From Scolanthus callimorphus (Eukaryota; Cnidaria; Anthozoa; Actiniaria; Edwardsiidae), in assembly GCA_033964015.1 (NCBI GenBank), contig CM066917.1, positions 29,215,951 to 29,279,950 of the forward strand: a stretch of 64,000 nt of DNA, given 5' to 3'. This document shows positions 1 through 12,468 of the stretch, one piece after another (within the stretch, counting starts at the first letter, position 1; each line of letters opens with the position of its first letter). The notes under the pieces are model-generated. The model made no database searches and was not told where the DNA came from. It worked only from the letters and a program-made list of their open reading frames with translations. A program made the position numbers and the translations under genes.

Positions 1-150
1 TTCTAAAGGAACGATTTACACAGTTAGAAATCTGTAATGATCCTCTATTGTTTGATAACAGACTGTTGTGCAAGAGATGATGGCCATTTTAGTGGCTGAC
101 CGCCAATTCAAGTAACTGATTAAAATATATATTCCACTGTAAACTCTTAC

Positions 151-676
151 CTGATACGCTCAAAGTTTTGAGCTTAAACTGGGTGCCAAAAAATACAACA
201 AAGCAACAGTTCGGATCAAGTTTCCTTGCCAAATCAGGATTTTTTTCAAAATCCTTAGAGCCAAGGCCACGACGAACTTCAGAAATTTCACGTATTTTAA
301 CTGCAAGGGAAACAAAATAGAATGAATGAAATGTTTATGCTTTTGCTTGTACTTTTGAAGGGGAAGTGACTTTCCCTCCAAGGGTTTAGCTTATAGCCCG
401 ACTTGAATGAACTGCACAGCAAACTACATCCCAGTTTTACTTACTGCAGCCTTCAACTCTAGAGCATTCCTTGCCGCCTCCTGGCCTAGACCAAACCACT
501 TGAAACTCTTCTAGTTTAAGGCTAAAGATCCGTATTTCTGGAGCACGCTTGCTGTAATATCTAGTCATTAGATTCCCTTCCTTTAATGCAGTAATAATTG
601 GACCCATCTCGTTTGTGATCGGTGAGGAAGGTTGTGGAACATAGCGATTCTGTTCTTCGTTCGTAGCCATTTCCAA
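151..676 (-). CDS. PLCG: Phospholipase C gamma, first two coding exons (partial; rest lies left of the window)
   Basis: Two exons on the minus strand encode the N-terminal PH domain of a PLC-gamma, the receptor-coupled enzyme that hydrolyses PIP2 to IP3 and diacylglycerol at the plasma membrane. Exon 1 is 445-676, ending at the donor GTAAGT at 444. Exon 2 is 151-300, with a TTGCAG acceptor and a GTAAGAG donor at 150. The joined frame reads LMTRYYSKRAPE, then QVVWSRP, IKIREISEVRRG and CCFVVFFGTQFKLKTLSVS. This follows the known PLCG PH-domain order (LMT-YSKK, ITWSR, IDIREIKEIRPG, CFVILYGMEFRLKTLS). Two in-frame ATGs, at 676 and 670, could start the protein; the sequence does not decide. Bases 1-150 look like intron. 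Catalytic X/Y boxes, SH2 and SH3 domains would lie outside the window. Confidence 0.82.
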
Positions 677-1587
677 AGCTTGATGTTTCCCTCCTTAATT
701 CAGTTTTAGATGCAGTGGTTATATTTCCATTGTCTGGAGTAATTCAGGACGGGAACTTCACACGAACCCTCTCCATTCCTCGATCAAAACTGTCTTCCTC
801 CTTGCACTCTGCATAACTTACTAGTGAAATTTACAACTCACGTGACCAATCAAGCCTCTCTTCCGTGTCGAAAAGAAAATATTGGGCACGATTATTTTGG
901 TTCTTCGCGTGTTCAAATGACTCAGCAAACCTAAAATTGGCAAATATAAACAGCCAGTCGATTTGTCCTCTCTGGGGTACAGTATAAAACGATGTTGTCG
1001 CCATTTTGAGAAACGATTTGAACACTATACTTTACTATCATGAACACTTTGGGCTTTGGGATACCTGTGTTTAGAGTCAAAAAAGTTGCTCGGCCTACCC
1101 ACTTCACTGACTTCACTTCATTTTATTGTGCTACCTATTGAAGTAATAGATATTGAGAGAACATAACGAGAACAATTCTCGAGCCGGAAAAACTTGTTTG
1201 TTCCCTGCTAGCAGAGGCCTCTTTTCTCTGCATTTCGCTGACCGATTTTATTTTTATTCTACTGATTTAAATAGTATTCGTCTTCGATTTCGTTCCAACC
1301 CTCAAATCGACGAAAATCACCCGAAAATTTTCGGGAAAGCAGCTTCTCTCGAAAACTTTCCATTATACCTACTGAGTTTTTCGGGCGCCCGAGTGATTGG
1401 GGAAACTATTAACGGAAGGAAACACACATAACGACAAGGTACGATTCTCGGGAACGTATCGGCTAAACTTGATGAGCATAACTTCAGAACAATGTTCGGT
1501 TAAATTCCTAGGAGGCCCGCCTACTTTGTCGTCAGTTTCCATCTAGGTAAGGAAAGAACTTCCTACAAATGAATAATGGTTGTGTTA

Positions 1588-1877
1588 GGGACGTGTCATT
1601 ATTTAGCGGGTGGGGCGGGGGGAAGGGTCCATATTTTCTAAGCGTGTCTAAAGGAAGGGTCCAATTTTTTTTTTCAGCAACTCCTCATTGCATTTGCATT
1701 TTACTACTCAACTTCAATACTTGATAAAAATTTCGGCGCGATTCGCGCGCAGAAAGAAAGACATCTAATATATTATTTCAGAACTCGCGCAACGAAGACA
1801 CAACCCTCGCGCCGTTTATAAGAACAAATGTATCTTGACGATAAAAAAAAAACTACCAAAAAAAACTTAGAGTGATA

Positions 1878-1924
<47 letters not shown>

Positions 1925-2236
1925 TATAACCTACAGGCTCATCAATAGACGCCTTCATCTAACCTAATGTAGTTGAGGTAACGTGGGTTGCTGAAAGGCA
2001 ACTGAGGCTTGATGAAATGCGTTTATCAAAACAAAACAAAAATTGGGCGCGCTTCGCGCGGAACGAAAGAAAAATGTGCCCCCATCTATCTGTAAAATGT
2101 ATTCTACTAGGTCAAATAGGGGGCGGGGGAGGGTCCTAATTTTTTTGACCTACGACTGGGGGAGGATCACAATTGTTTTGTTATGTTCAAGGGGAGGGTT
2201 CTAATTTGAGCAAGGCTAAAAAAAATGACACGTCCC
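1588..2236. mobile_element. PIF/Harbinger-like non-autonomous element, TTA target duplication
   Basis: The ends are inverted copies of GGGACGTGTCATT, flanked on both sides by TTA (1585-1587 and 2237-2239). A G-rich stretch follows the left end, and matching G-rich runs precede the right end. A 3-bp TTA duplication with G-starting ends is typical of the PIF/Harbinger superfamily. No transposase frame is present. Two copies of a short palindrome built on GCGCG-TTCGCGCG lie inside, near 1735 and 2046. Confidence 0.7.
1880..1923. repeat. (ATA)n microsatellite
   Basis: About fourteen uninterrupted ATA/AAT triplets. A similar but shorter array followed by its complement lies at 4110-4150. Confidence 0.95.
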
Positions 2237-3157
2237 TTAGGCAAGTAACAGCTGGAGCTTGATTTTGTGAACTAATAAAAAAGGAATAATGAATAACGCC
2301 TAAATAATGAAAAGGAATAATGAATAATTGAAGAAAAATGTCAAAGAATAAGGAATAATCAAGGTCCACTTATTCAGCTTCCACCCCCGAAATTTCATTT
2401 GCAGTATAGAGCAGTTTTCGTATATTACAGACGTGGGAGATAATTGGAAATCACTTGGTATTCATTCCTATGGGTTTTATTCAGAACTCAACTGGCTTAA
2501 TTTGCCAAGGACTACGCATGGAAGCATCGATGAAAGTTCCTTTCCTTGAATTTGGCCCGAATACTAGTCTACGCATGAGTACGATATTATAATGCACACA
2601 TTTTGCAGAAATAAAGCCATTCAATCACTCATCCATAGATCCACCACTCAAACTACCATCCTCCGACCCGCCCAATATATCTTCCTTGTTTTGTTTCGCT
2701 CAGTTAAACCTGACATTTATTCATTTAGTTGCATTTGGACAGTGGTAGTGTGCTGAGCTCTCGAATTAAGGAGGAGAGTACGAGCGCCAATTTTTTTCAT
2801 ATTTTTTGTATGTTTTTATACGTTTATTAACATAAAAAATCTCCCCTCCTCGCTACGCCACTTTGCAGTGCGAGACCATTCTTTGTGTTGCAAGCAGGTT
2901 GCGTCTTAGCGACTTCGAGGATCTTAGGATGCAAGGCTCAACGCCAAACAAACGTCTTTCTTGCTTTCGTGGCATCGCCCGGCTCCATCATTTTCGCCGT
3001 CAGCGTCATTGTACTTCGCCATTAACTTTTGTGTCACTGTCGTGACGTCTCTTGCACTTGACTTAGCAAAGTCGCATTCTATGCACTACAACTTGAGCTC
3101 TCCTTCTTTTTTCCACCAGTCCTCTTCCAGAAACTGTATTCCTGTCGTAGTTGGCTT

Positions 3158-6100
3158 CTAGTACAAAAACCCAATCTTCTCTCTTGTTCCACCATCAGTT
3201 TCTTCTTCCTCCTCTTTGAGAGTACGCATCAGAGCAGTGTTGATCCTTTTACCTACGGTTTTAGCGCTCTGAAAAAAGACACCACGAGTTAGTAGGCGCA
3301 CTTGGTACATTTTCAGAGGGGTCCTCTTGTTTTCACTTTTTCAGTTCAATATGTATAATGAAAACTGTGTCACGAATGACCCATTTTCTGTTCAAATCAA
3401 CGCAAGATATTGTTATTTTTTCCGCATTGTTCGAGGCGAGAGACAAAGGAAAGCATACTGTCAAAATCCGATGATTTGACGTTTTGGCACAAGCTTATTC
3501 GAAACTTCTTAGCAACGGCCCCAAAGAAACTTATCGTTCGTGCCATCCATAGTTACTAGAGTGCCATCGGAACACTTTAGAGGAATTCGCCTTTGTCACT
3601 GCGCCGCCATTTCGTTCCCAGAATGACACGGCAAAGCAGAAAAAAGGAATGAGCCACTCAACAAATAATTAAGGAGTACTTTTTGGTAGCTTGGTCAACT
3701 TTTGTACCATAAATCCCAGCATCAGGCTTCGCTTTCCAACATGAGCAAAACCCGCGCCCTGCTCGGCCTGTAATACTAACACAAAATGTAATACTAACAC
3801 AAAATGTAATAACTTTTGCCACAAAATGTAATAACTTTTGCCACAAAATGTAATAACTTTTGCCACAAAATGTAATGCTAACGCAAAATGTAATAACTTT
3901 TGCCACAAAATGTAATACTTACACAAAATGTAATAACTTTTGCCACAAAATGTAATAACATACGTAACGCAAAATGTAATAACTTTCGTGGCATAACAGG
4001 CCTCGTTTCCATGGTGAATAAATCGGCTGAATAATTCAAGATGGCGCTTGTGTGACAAAGGCGGATTTCCATAGATTGTCCAGAATTCAGCCCCACACTT
4101 TTCTGATATACATAATAATAATAATAATAATAATAATTATTATTATTTATATTTTCCACTTCAAAGCATGCTCCACAGACCTTGCATATGCAAGCCACTT
4201 TTTGCTTTTTTCTCGTTTCGTAGCAACGAGAAAGCACCACATCAAAATGTGATTTTTGTACCTCAAGCATTTCAAAGACCGTCTCAGGGTGCAGTGCTCC
4301 AGATCCTATTTTGTGTTGTCCACAAATGTTCCCCGCCCCATTGACAGCCACAAGGAGATGGGAGTCACTACACACTTCCTCAGCTTGACTGGCATCGACA
4401 ACATGGCGTGATCCAATCTGAAACCAGGACAATGTCAAACTAGTTAGGGCAAAGGTAGCATGTCTAGATTTCTTCTCCTCCCCTAAAAACATTGGGAAAG
4501 GAGATGTTTGTGTTTTTGCTTCCCATATTTGCTCAGGTTACATGTTTTCCCCGTAATGTGGGTGATGTTCTAGCTCTCTCATTGGCTTAAGTTTCCCACA
4601 CTGTCTCTTTTTTGTTGTCAAGACAGTAGCCACTGGGCAAAATAAGGCAAGGACTTGATTGGCTCAGACAGTTAACAAATTTGAGTATTTGGCATAATGC
4701 ATAAAACATTACAGGAAACAAAGCACAGACATCTCCCTGATTTTGATTTTTATTTGAGGGAAAAGAGTGGCTGTACATAGAATGCCAAAACTCATGGCAG
4801 ATTTACATCTGCGATTTGTCAGGCTGATTGTCTGCCCTTATCTATTATGTTTGATTGGCTCGAATGAAAATCCTGCCTGACAAGAAAAAAACTGACATGA
4901 TGACACAGATTTTCTGTGTCGGTCCAACATCGAAGGAAAGAAATTTGCCTAACAAATTGGGCAGTCGCAAAAAAATATTTGCACACCCCCCCCCCCCCCC
5001 CCTGTTGAGGACCCCAGCCATAGTTACCCACCCTGGATTTTTTTTTATTTGAACAACCCACCCTGGAATTCCAGTGATTTTCTCATGACCACCCTGGAAA
5101 TTGCACTTACCCACCCTGGAATTTCGCATTTTAAGGGCCCACCCTGGAATTCCAAGCTCTACTTTGACCACCCACCCTGGAATTCCAAGCTCCATTTTGG
5201 CCACCCACCATGGAAATTCAGAGGTCCTCAACAGGGGGGGTGCACTTTTTTTTGCGACTGCCCATTGCAGCATGTAAATCAGGCATTTGCTGATAAAGTA
5301 AAAATTTCTGTGTGGTTCTTGTGTAGAGACAATATTGTGAAAATATTGAAGGCACCAAAAAGCCTTCATACCTTGGATAGTGTAATCAGCACTGGCACAT
5401 TTTTGACATCCATCTGTTTGCAGTCATGAGGATCATCAGATATTTCTAGTTCTACATCACCACCATCTGTTGAAACTGTCACATTTGGGATTCTGCAGTG
5501 AAGTGAGCACTTTTAATAACCTTCTACTTACAGTATAACCATTGCAAGCAACTGATATTTTTCTCGTTGGACTAAAGAAATTGGGAGAAAATCTTGAGAT
5601 CTTCGGCAAAATACAAAGGTTATATGAGAAAATTACAAGAAAGAAAACAGGGAGAAATACACAAATATTGAAATTTTGGAGAACAAGCCCATAAATGAAG
5701 TGAAAAATGTTGAGACAACTGGTAAAACTGGGAGAGTTGGCATCCAGTCCCTGCCACAGAACAGCAGTGTAGCAAGGGGGCAAACATTTGGCTTTGACAC
5801 TTCCTAAGCTATCCTTTGCTAGGAGATTTGGAGGTATAAAAATAATGTAGCAGGGAAAGGATACATCAAGTAAAGGGAAAGAGAATGAGTTGCAGCTCTG
5901 GATAGTCCTGGATTTTTTGTTGTTGTCACAGGGGAAAGTCCTGGAATTCTTTACGAGATTCCTGGAATGCACAAATGAATTTTGAAGAGACAAAACCCAT
6001 ACTAGTACAGACAATGTTGCTTAAAGTATAAACCTTATGAAAACAGCATCTTAAAGGCCTATAGTTTACCGGAACCTTTGCGCTTCATTTTCAGATTGAT

Positions 6101-8722
6101 CTGTTATTCAACTGCTATGATTAGCTGATATGTCCCAAAGGGGTTCCTATTGTACTGTTCTTCACATTTCACATGTTGAAGCTGAACAATTTGCATTGAA
6201 TTTTCACCTGCATTTTATTATTCTGTGCCTGAAATGTGGCTTGGGTGCCCAAAACAATGGGCGTTTTTTTCCCCAGTGGAATCCAAAAATGAATTCCACT
6301 GGGACAAACTGCCCATTGTTTGGTGATTTGTTTGTACCGAAGCTAGACCATAATGCATTACGATTCGCAACTTCTGGTGTATCTCAAAAAAGGCCTATGG
6401 GCCTTTAATTGCAACAAAAACTGAAAAAATCTGATAAACCTCCTTGAAAACACCTTTTCTGAAAGTGTCTGGGCATATGAACCTTGCATGATATATCAAA
6501 AACTTTTTACTTGATAAGGCCTACCTTGTGTTAAAGATGGCAGCCTTCACAGCAAGTGACAAGGCATCATACAGGTTCCCACCACATTCTAAAATCTACA
6601 GAAAATAAAAACAAACAAAGAGCAAACATATTGTAAATGGTGTGATTCAAGGAACAGTCGGTAACTCTACCACAGAAGGGGTTGAGAGATCCCCCCCCCC
6701 CCCCCACCCTTTATTTCCCATACAATACAGTGATCATATGGTTAAATAAAAAGCATTTGACCCAGCTCATCCAAAGCAAGCAGGCTACTGTACATTGTAA
6801 GTCTATGCAAAGTCTTACCAATGCATCAATATAAAGCACCCAGCATTGCTGTCCATGAATGACAGATAGTGATGGTAGATCAATTGCTGATTTGATAGAA
6901 AACACTCTCTCCAAGCTTCTAGACAAATCTGCTGCCAAGTCATCACCAGTTCGACCATTGAACTCCACTGATGCATTAGAGGAGCTAAAAAAGCAAGAAA
7001 AAGTGATGTGAATACTTTTCTCTAAAAATATTTCTTGTAAATGAAATGTATAAAAAAGGACAGTGGCTTTTAGATTTGCAGCCAATCAGTTTGCAAGTCA
7101 ATTTCTCTGCAAATTCTTTTCAAAGAAGCATATGTGATACATGCATAGTAACAATGTTGTAAAAAAATGTCAAATTAAGGTCTAATAGAAATGGTAGCAG
7201 CAAACTCAAAAGCATTTCGCTCCTTTTGCCAATGGGTTGTTCCAAAAAAAACGTACTCCCCCTATTGAGGAACTCCAAAATTTTCAAAAATTGCTCTACC
7301 CAAGTGAAAATTCCAGACTCCTGTACAACCCTGTGGAAATTTGAAGCAGCCCAATATGTGGTTCCAGAAAATATTACCCCCCCCCCCCCCCCTCCCCATG
7401 GAAGGGAATAGAAATTCACCCTTCCGTGAACCACACAATATGCATTTGACTACCTTGTGAAGCCCCAAAAATACAATAAATATGCAGCACAAAATGGGAG
7501 TTGAGCTATGAAAACAATACAGTGGCATATGTCTGGCTACGCACCTGTTATCTTATTTCTCATTTTAATTGTCCAAAATGTATTATACTAAAAGAGTGAA
7601 ATAGTGCACAATAAAATGAATCCTGATATTTTTTTATTTTGACACTCACCAGTCGACAAAAAACTCCAGCCTCCCTTGGCCAGGAGCCAGTAGATCTGGT
7701 TCACCAATCTCAGCTTTCACACCAACAAGGATGTCTGTAGCAGACTAATAAAAGAATACATGGCCTGAAATGAACTTCTTTATTAAAGTAACCAGCTGCC
7801 TTGTAATATTTTTGTACAGATATGGCCACCAAGTTAGAAAATGAAAAGTTGTTCACCAGGGATAGGGATAGAGATTGTGCTGCATCAGCACCTGCATGGT
7901 CACAACTTTGGATCTTTCTAATATCGCATGCTCTAGGTCTTTTATACACTTGAAAAGAAAACCACCACTAATTAGGGGTGGTACCTCAAAGTTTTGCACG
8001 TGAAACTTTGACGTTTGCCACGCCAACTTTGCGGTTTTGGCATGTAAACATTACGGAAAATTTTCCAAACCGTTAAAACTTGCGCTAGATTCTCGGCGGG
8101 GAAAGCATGATGATTCGTACAAATGTTTTTGAATGTAATTATAAATCGAAGCTTGAATCACTTGAAGCTTTTCTTGGCAAAATAAATGTCAAAGTTTGAT
8201 GCACCAAACTTCAAAGTTTGAAGTGCCAAACTGTCTAATTTTAGACATCAAAACTTTGAAGTACCGCCCCTAATTAGTGGCGCCTTTCTTTTCAAGTATA
8301 TTCGCTTAGATGAAATCGACGGTAATGTGCATTTTATTAGGCAACATTTCAGCCGCAGCACTGCTCTCCTCCATATTTCAGTCAAAATGTTAAATCTCTC
8401 TTTAATACGGTTGTTGTTGAAGGGTTAGTGGTTAGCAGGTTTAGTATTTGAAAGATCCATAAAACTTCTCGACTGCGCCTCCAACTTCTCTGATTTCTCC
8501 TTGAAACTTTATCATCTGTTAAAATTTTAAACCCAGACCACGGGCGCCTCTTTGGACTCTACTTACAAGCTTGACGCGTGCAGATCCACTGGTATTGGAA
8601 ACAATCCCCGTCTCAACTTCAAAGTATCGATAATCTTCACACGCTCTGCCATCAGATCGAAAATCTTGCTCCACGCCACTCAGTATAAACTCTCTTTCGA
8701 ACGCTGACAAGGCGTCCGCCAT
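3158..8722 (-). CDS. EXOSC7: Exosome complex component RRP42 (EXOSC7), complete, 7 exons, 291 aa
   Basis: Encodes an RNase PH-like subunit of the hexameric ring of the RNA exosome, which threads RNA to 3'-5' nucleases in nucleus and cytoplasm; the animal subunit is itself inactive. Exons in order are 8567-8722, 7650-7744, 6819-6984, 6525-6595, 5372-5492, 4262-4417 and 3158-3268. All reading phases join, giving 876 bp (291 codons plus stop), equal to the human length. Diagnostic stretches are VDGR-like RSDGRACEDYR, VSNTSGSARVKL, TDILVGVKAE, CWVLYIDAL, ECGGNLYDA, IGSRHVVDAS and the C-terminal KIGFLY. The start MADAL was chosen because it aligns with the family; an upstream in-frame ATG at 8758 would add 12 residues. 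The donor after exon 6 (GTACAA) is weak but is required to reach the conserved last exon. Introns hold several repeats. Confidence 0.93.
3771..3990. repeat. 22-bp tandem repeat in EXOSC7 intron 6
   Basis: About nine copies of a unit reading AATGTAATAACTTTTGCCAC with truncated 16-bp variants (AATGTAATACTAACAC). The repeat creates spurious open frames on the minus strand. It lies in the last EXOSC7 intron. Confidence 0.9.
4959..5263. mobile_element. MITE with C-homopolymer termini and internal CCACCCTGGAATT tandem array
   Basis: Inverted ends GGGCAGTCGCAAAAAA are flanked by ATT at 4956-4958 and 5264-5266. Just inside each end is a C run (17 or more C on the left, seven on the right) followed by TGTTGAGGACC in inverted orientation. 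The core has about seven imperfect copies of CCACCCTGGAATTCC. No transposase frame is present. It sits in EXOSC7 intron 5. Confidence 0.8.
7234..7352. mobile_element. Short MITE with AAT target duplication
   Basis: Ends read GGGTTGTTCCAAA and, on the other strand, GGGCTGCTTCAAA. They are flanked by AAT at 7231-7233 and 7353-7355. A CCCCCTATTGAGGA stretch inside the left end resembles the C-run and TGTTGAGGA of the element at 4959. A separate C15 tract follows at 7378-7392. Confidence 0.5.
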
Positions 8723-9667
8723 CTTGGATCTAGAGTGATCACATCGTGCTACCGTCACGGAATTCTAGAATACTCGCGGGCGCGTAAAGGTAAAATCAAA
8801 GGCGTTCTATGACGAGCTCGTGCGTAGCGCTATTATATCAAGGAGGTGAAAACTATTTTATACATCAAGTTCAGAAAAACGATAAAACAGCAAAACCTGT
8901 ATCACACAATAGCATCAACAATAGATTCTATAAGATAATCAGATATTATTATAAATAAATTCATTACAGGCAAGTGAATTACACTGTAAGTTTTACACAA
9001 AAACAATGATGAGAGCAAGATATTTAACAAAAATGATTAACTCAAAATGATTAATTCACACACCTGGAGCTGGACTGGTACCTTTAGTGAGTATATAGAT
9101 AGCATTAGTGTCTGGTTTTGGGCTAGTTTATTCTCGTTTATTCCCTGCCTCAAGCCAAATGCATGTAATCAGTTCATAGTGTAGTAATGCAAAAAAGAAA
9201 TTCAGGTTTCCTGTGCTTTGTTGAATTCAGCTTAAAAAACATTGAATAATTCCTAAATCTCACTCATTTTGACCAATCAGCATGTATCTGATACTTAAGC
9301 TATAGCATTCTATCTGGAGTTGAACCTGATTCCCTTCCACAGTAAGCCACTCAACATATATTACACAAAAGATCTGCACCCACCCTCAGAGATGCCGACT
9401 CTCCCACATTGAAGGTTGGCATCTCTGCATCATGGAAATAGTGAGTTGCCTTTACCAACCCTGGAATTCCAATTCCAATTAATTCCCGCTAACTACCCTA
9501 GAATTCATGTTTACCTACATTATAATTTTAATGATTATTATTTTAGAATACCCACCTAAACAGAGGGGTGCAGAACTTTTGGGTGTGACTGCCTGACAGC
9601 CTCTTTACTAAGTTAGACGTCCTATACATCATTGCTCGATTTCTGTATCTAGTAATAATAAATTATT
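8723..9667. other. Intergenic region between EXOSC7 and the CEP290-like gene
   Basis: No coding exon is seen. The EXOSC7 promoter must lie just right of 8722. A short hairpin (AGATGCCGACTCTCC with its inverted copy) is at about 9390-9430. Degenerate CCCTGGAATTCC units and GTGTGACTGCC near 9440-9600 resemble an eroded half of the element at 4959. Confidence 0.4.
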
Positions 9668-12468
9668 TTAGGATCCAAACTCTCTCTGTTGCTTTCGTTG
9701 TTTGTGTCTCTTTTTCCCCGACCCAGTCAAGGAAGGCACAGGAACCCCAAACTGAGCACAAAGTCTTCTCAGTGCTGCTTCATAAGCTGTGTTGAGCTTT
9801 GCTGATTGCTGAAGGGCGTATTTCAAATCCTCTATCTCTTCAAAAAATCCCTGTAATTTGTTTTAGACAAGGGATAAAAAAATTAGTGTATGAATCTGGA
9901 TATGTATTTTTCTCAATATGTAAAACTTATTGATAAAATAAATCATATTGAAAATAGAGCATATTTCACATGACTGTCATGAGTAATTTGCAATTACTTT
10001 GTAATTACTCCCTATAGGTTTATTCAGAATTGATGTAATTACTTTGCGATTGGTTTCACGACAGTCATGTGAAAACCACTCTATGGCCTCATCACTTACT
10101 CTGTCCAGAATCTTTAGCTCATCTGAAAAGACAATAGGTCCGTTTTGTTAATTCTAAAGCCTTAATCACTTTAAAAAAGACATTTTCTGTTAGATGTCAA
10201 TTACATTACCTTTAAATTTACGTCTCTCTGTTAATAGTTTGTCTCTTTCTTTAGTTATCTTTGCTAAGTCTGCTAATAAGTCTACAAATTAAAGTAAAAT
10301 TCTAGTTAGCAGACCATGTTGTAGCATTCATTACACATACCAAATGAACATTACCTCTTTTTGATGGTGTTAGTCTGTCCTTTGTAATAGCTGCATTTGT
10401 TCTAAGTTGAATGGCATCTTTTTCTTTCTGTAGAGTATCAATCTTACAGTGAGCTTCCTCTAACTTCCTCTTCAATTCTACAGTCTCAAGCTAGAAACAA
10501 AACCAAAGCAAAAATTATAAACTATAATCCCCCTGCCAAAACAAAAAGGTCAGAGCTACACATTGTGATGAATACTTACAGTTAATGTTGCTATTTGCTC
10601 CACTTGTTCAGTGTTGGTTTTTAGTTCTCTTTGATATTTCTTCATAAGGTTGGTATGCATGGTCAACATTCTTAGTAAAAAAGAGAAGTAATTCCTTTTT
10701 TAAATTAAAGTTTTCAAAAACTGACCAAAATCCTTTAGCAGGACACGCCAGAGGACAGTGAATAATGACACGCCAGAGGACAGTGAATAATGTCAACCAT
10801 CTAATTTGAAAATTTACCCCCTATGCCAGGTTGTGAATAGGTTATGTTGCAAGTTCAAAATTTCAAGGTGAAAAAAATTTGCCAAGGTTGTAATTGTTTC
10901 AAGTCTGTCTTGTGTCAATGTTTCCAGGCAGTTTCATGTTGAATTTACCTCTTTGGCAGAGCTTAGTTTAGGGTCACACACAAGATAAATTTGCAGTTCA
11001 TTACAAACCTCACAACAGTCCAAATGAAACCACTCTAGCTGCATATAATTTTATAATAAAAACAAGGACTAAGCCTTACTTTTCAGTGTTGTTAGTTGTC
11101 TTTTCTCCTGTAGTTTTACCAGTCTGTAAAGCATGTTGATGAGAAACAGCAGATTTACTACGAACAATTCCTTGAGGCCTCTGTTCAGTTTGGATTTGGA
11201 TACTGCAACATACATTAAACTAAGGATATCAGAGACTTTAATTTTAATGCATTTGAAACAGTCCCTACCTCAAAAGGTAACAATAATTTACTGTATTTGT
11301 TAAAGGTATTTTGTTGTCAATAGAATTTGATGTTATGCACAGGGTTCCTCTGGTAATGTTTCCAAAACTACAGTGTATTTTCAGGATTAAAAATTATTTT
11401 TCAAAATCTGCTCAAATTTGCTGACTTTGTGGTCACTGGTACAAAAAATAGCCTGCACAAAAATTGAAGCAGATAATATTCCAGGGCACTGACATAGAGC
11501 AATTTCTGTCCCATCAGCTATAAATTGCTTTTTGGCCATTTTCACACACACTTGACAACACAATGTTCAATTTTCATATGATTGTTGTTATATTTATGAC
11601 CTAAAAATGGCCAGCAAAGCAGCAAAAAGAGCCAGCTATCACTGGCAGCCGGCTGCTATTTTGAACCCTGTTTTTGTAGAAAAAAATATTACATATTCAT
11701 TAGAAGAGCTGATCATTTGAGTTGTTAATTCTTAAGGCCAAATTACAAGGTGCATTTTTTTCCTGGATCTTGTTAACCAATGCCCAAATAGATCCAACAG
11801 AGATAAATGTATGGACCAAGCTGTCACACTGGTAAGGAGATATATTTATGAGCCCTTGTGTTACCAGGAAAGATTGAAAAGCAATTGAAAATAAACTGTA
11901 ATTAATACAATCCCATCTTAGTCCCTGGTGTTATGAGTGGGTTCCTTTTGATCGAACATGAGCCGAGGGAGTGAAGGTTGGGTAAGCTCACCACAGGAGG
12001 CCCTCCCAGAATGCCAGGGAGGGGCCAGGGACAAGACTGAAACAATCCCAAAATTGGGGTCATAGCCACTGAGTGAACCTAGAGTGAGCCATCCCAGAAG
12101 ATAAAAACACCTGCATATCCCGCCTCGCTCCTTTGAGCTGAAGGCATTTTTTGTGAGTGATATTTTAGAGAAAAAAAAATCAGGTTCTTAAACGCGGGAT
12201 TTTACTGTACAGTATTAATGAATTTATTATTTAGTTGTTCTAGGGGAATCGGATTTTCCGTCCCCATGATAATAAACAACAGGAAACTCTAAAAAAAATA
12301 CCGAATTTTTTCGGTATATTTTTACCTTCTAGTTGAAGCTTGCAGTTCTTTTATAGTTGGATCAAACTTTAACTGTTCCTTGAACTTCTTGAGCTCTTCT
12401 TCTAGCTTTACATTCTTCTTAATAAGTTTCTTGTATTTGGTTCTGATCCTATCATTTTCTGACGAAAG
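9668..12468 (-). CDS. CEP290: CEP290-like C-terminal coiled-coil protein, 7 exons (256 codons seen), start not found
   Basis: Exons in order are 12326-12468, 11080-11202, 10580-10670, 10355-10490, 10210-10281, 10100-10122 and 9668-9850; every phase joins to a TAA stop. The last exon begins GFFEEIEDLKYALQQSAKLN, matching the known CEP290 C-terminal block (FFEEIEDLKYN-K), then LCAQFGVPVP and a basic tail KKRHKQRKQQREFGS. Upstream exons are charged, helical and coiled-coil-like (KKLIKKNVKLEEELKKFKEQ). CEP290 is a roughly 2,500-residue ciliary transition-zone protein, so only about the last tenth is here. EDEM2 starts 668 bp upstream on the opposite strand, leaving little room for more exons. A weak candidate first exon is 12584-12616 (MPMPDIHSCLK, donor GTATTT). 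The gene could be a short paralogue or a 5'-truncated duplicate. Confidence 0.72.

Larger units (their letters stand above)
677..3157. other. Intergenic region between PLCG start and EXOSC7 end
   Basis: I see no coding exon here on either strand. The right-hand side of PLCG (about 677-1150) should hold its promoter and 5' UTR, but I recognise no defined site. The rest is occupied by an inverted-repeat element at 1588-2236, an ATT microsatellite inside it, and AT-rich DNA. The short open frames here have no domain signature and no splice-site support. Confidence 0.5.

Noticed and set aside
3771..3990. CRISPR-like array
   Set aside because: The units abut directly without unique spacers, and the host is an animal genome.
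3658..4058. Minus-strand open frames with repeated KVITFC and KSYYILW motifs
   Set aside because: Pure translation of the 22-bp tandem repeat in an EXOSC7 intron.
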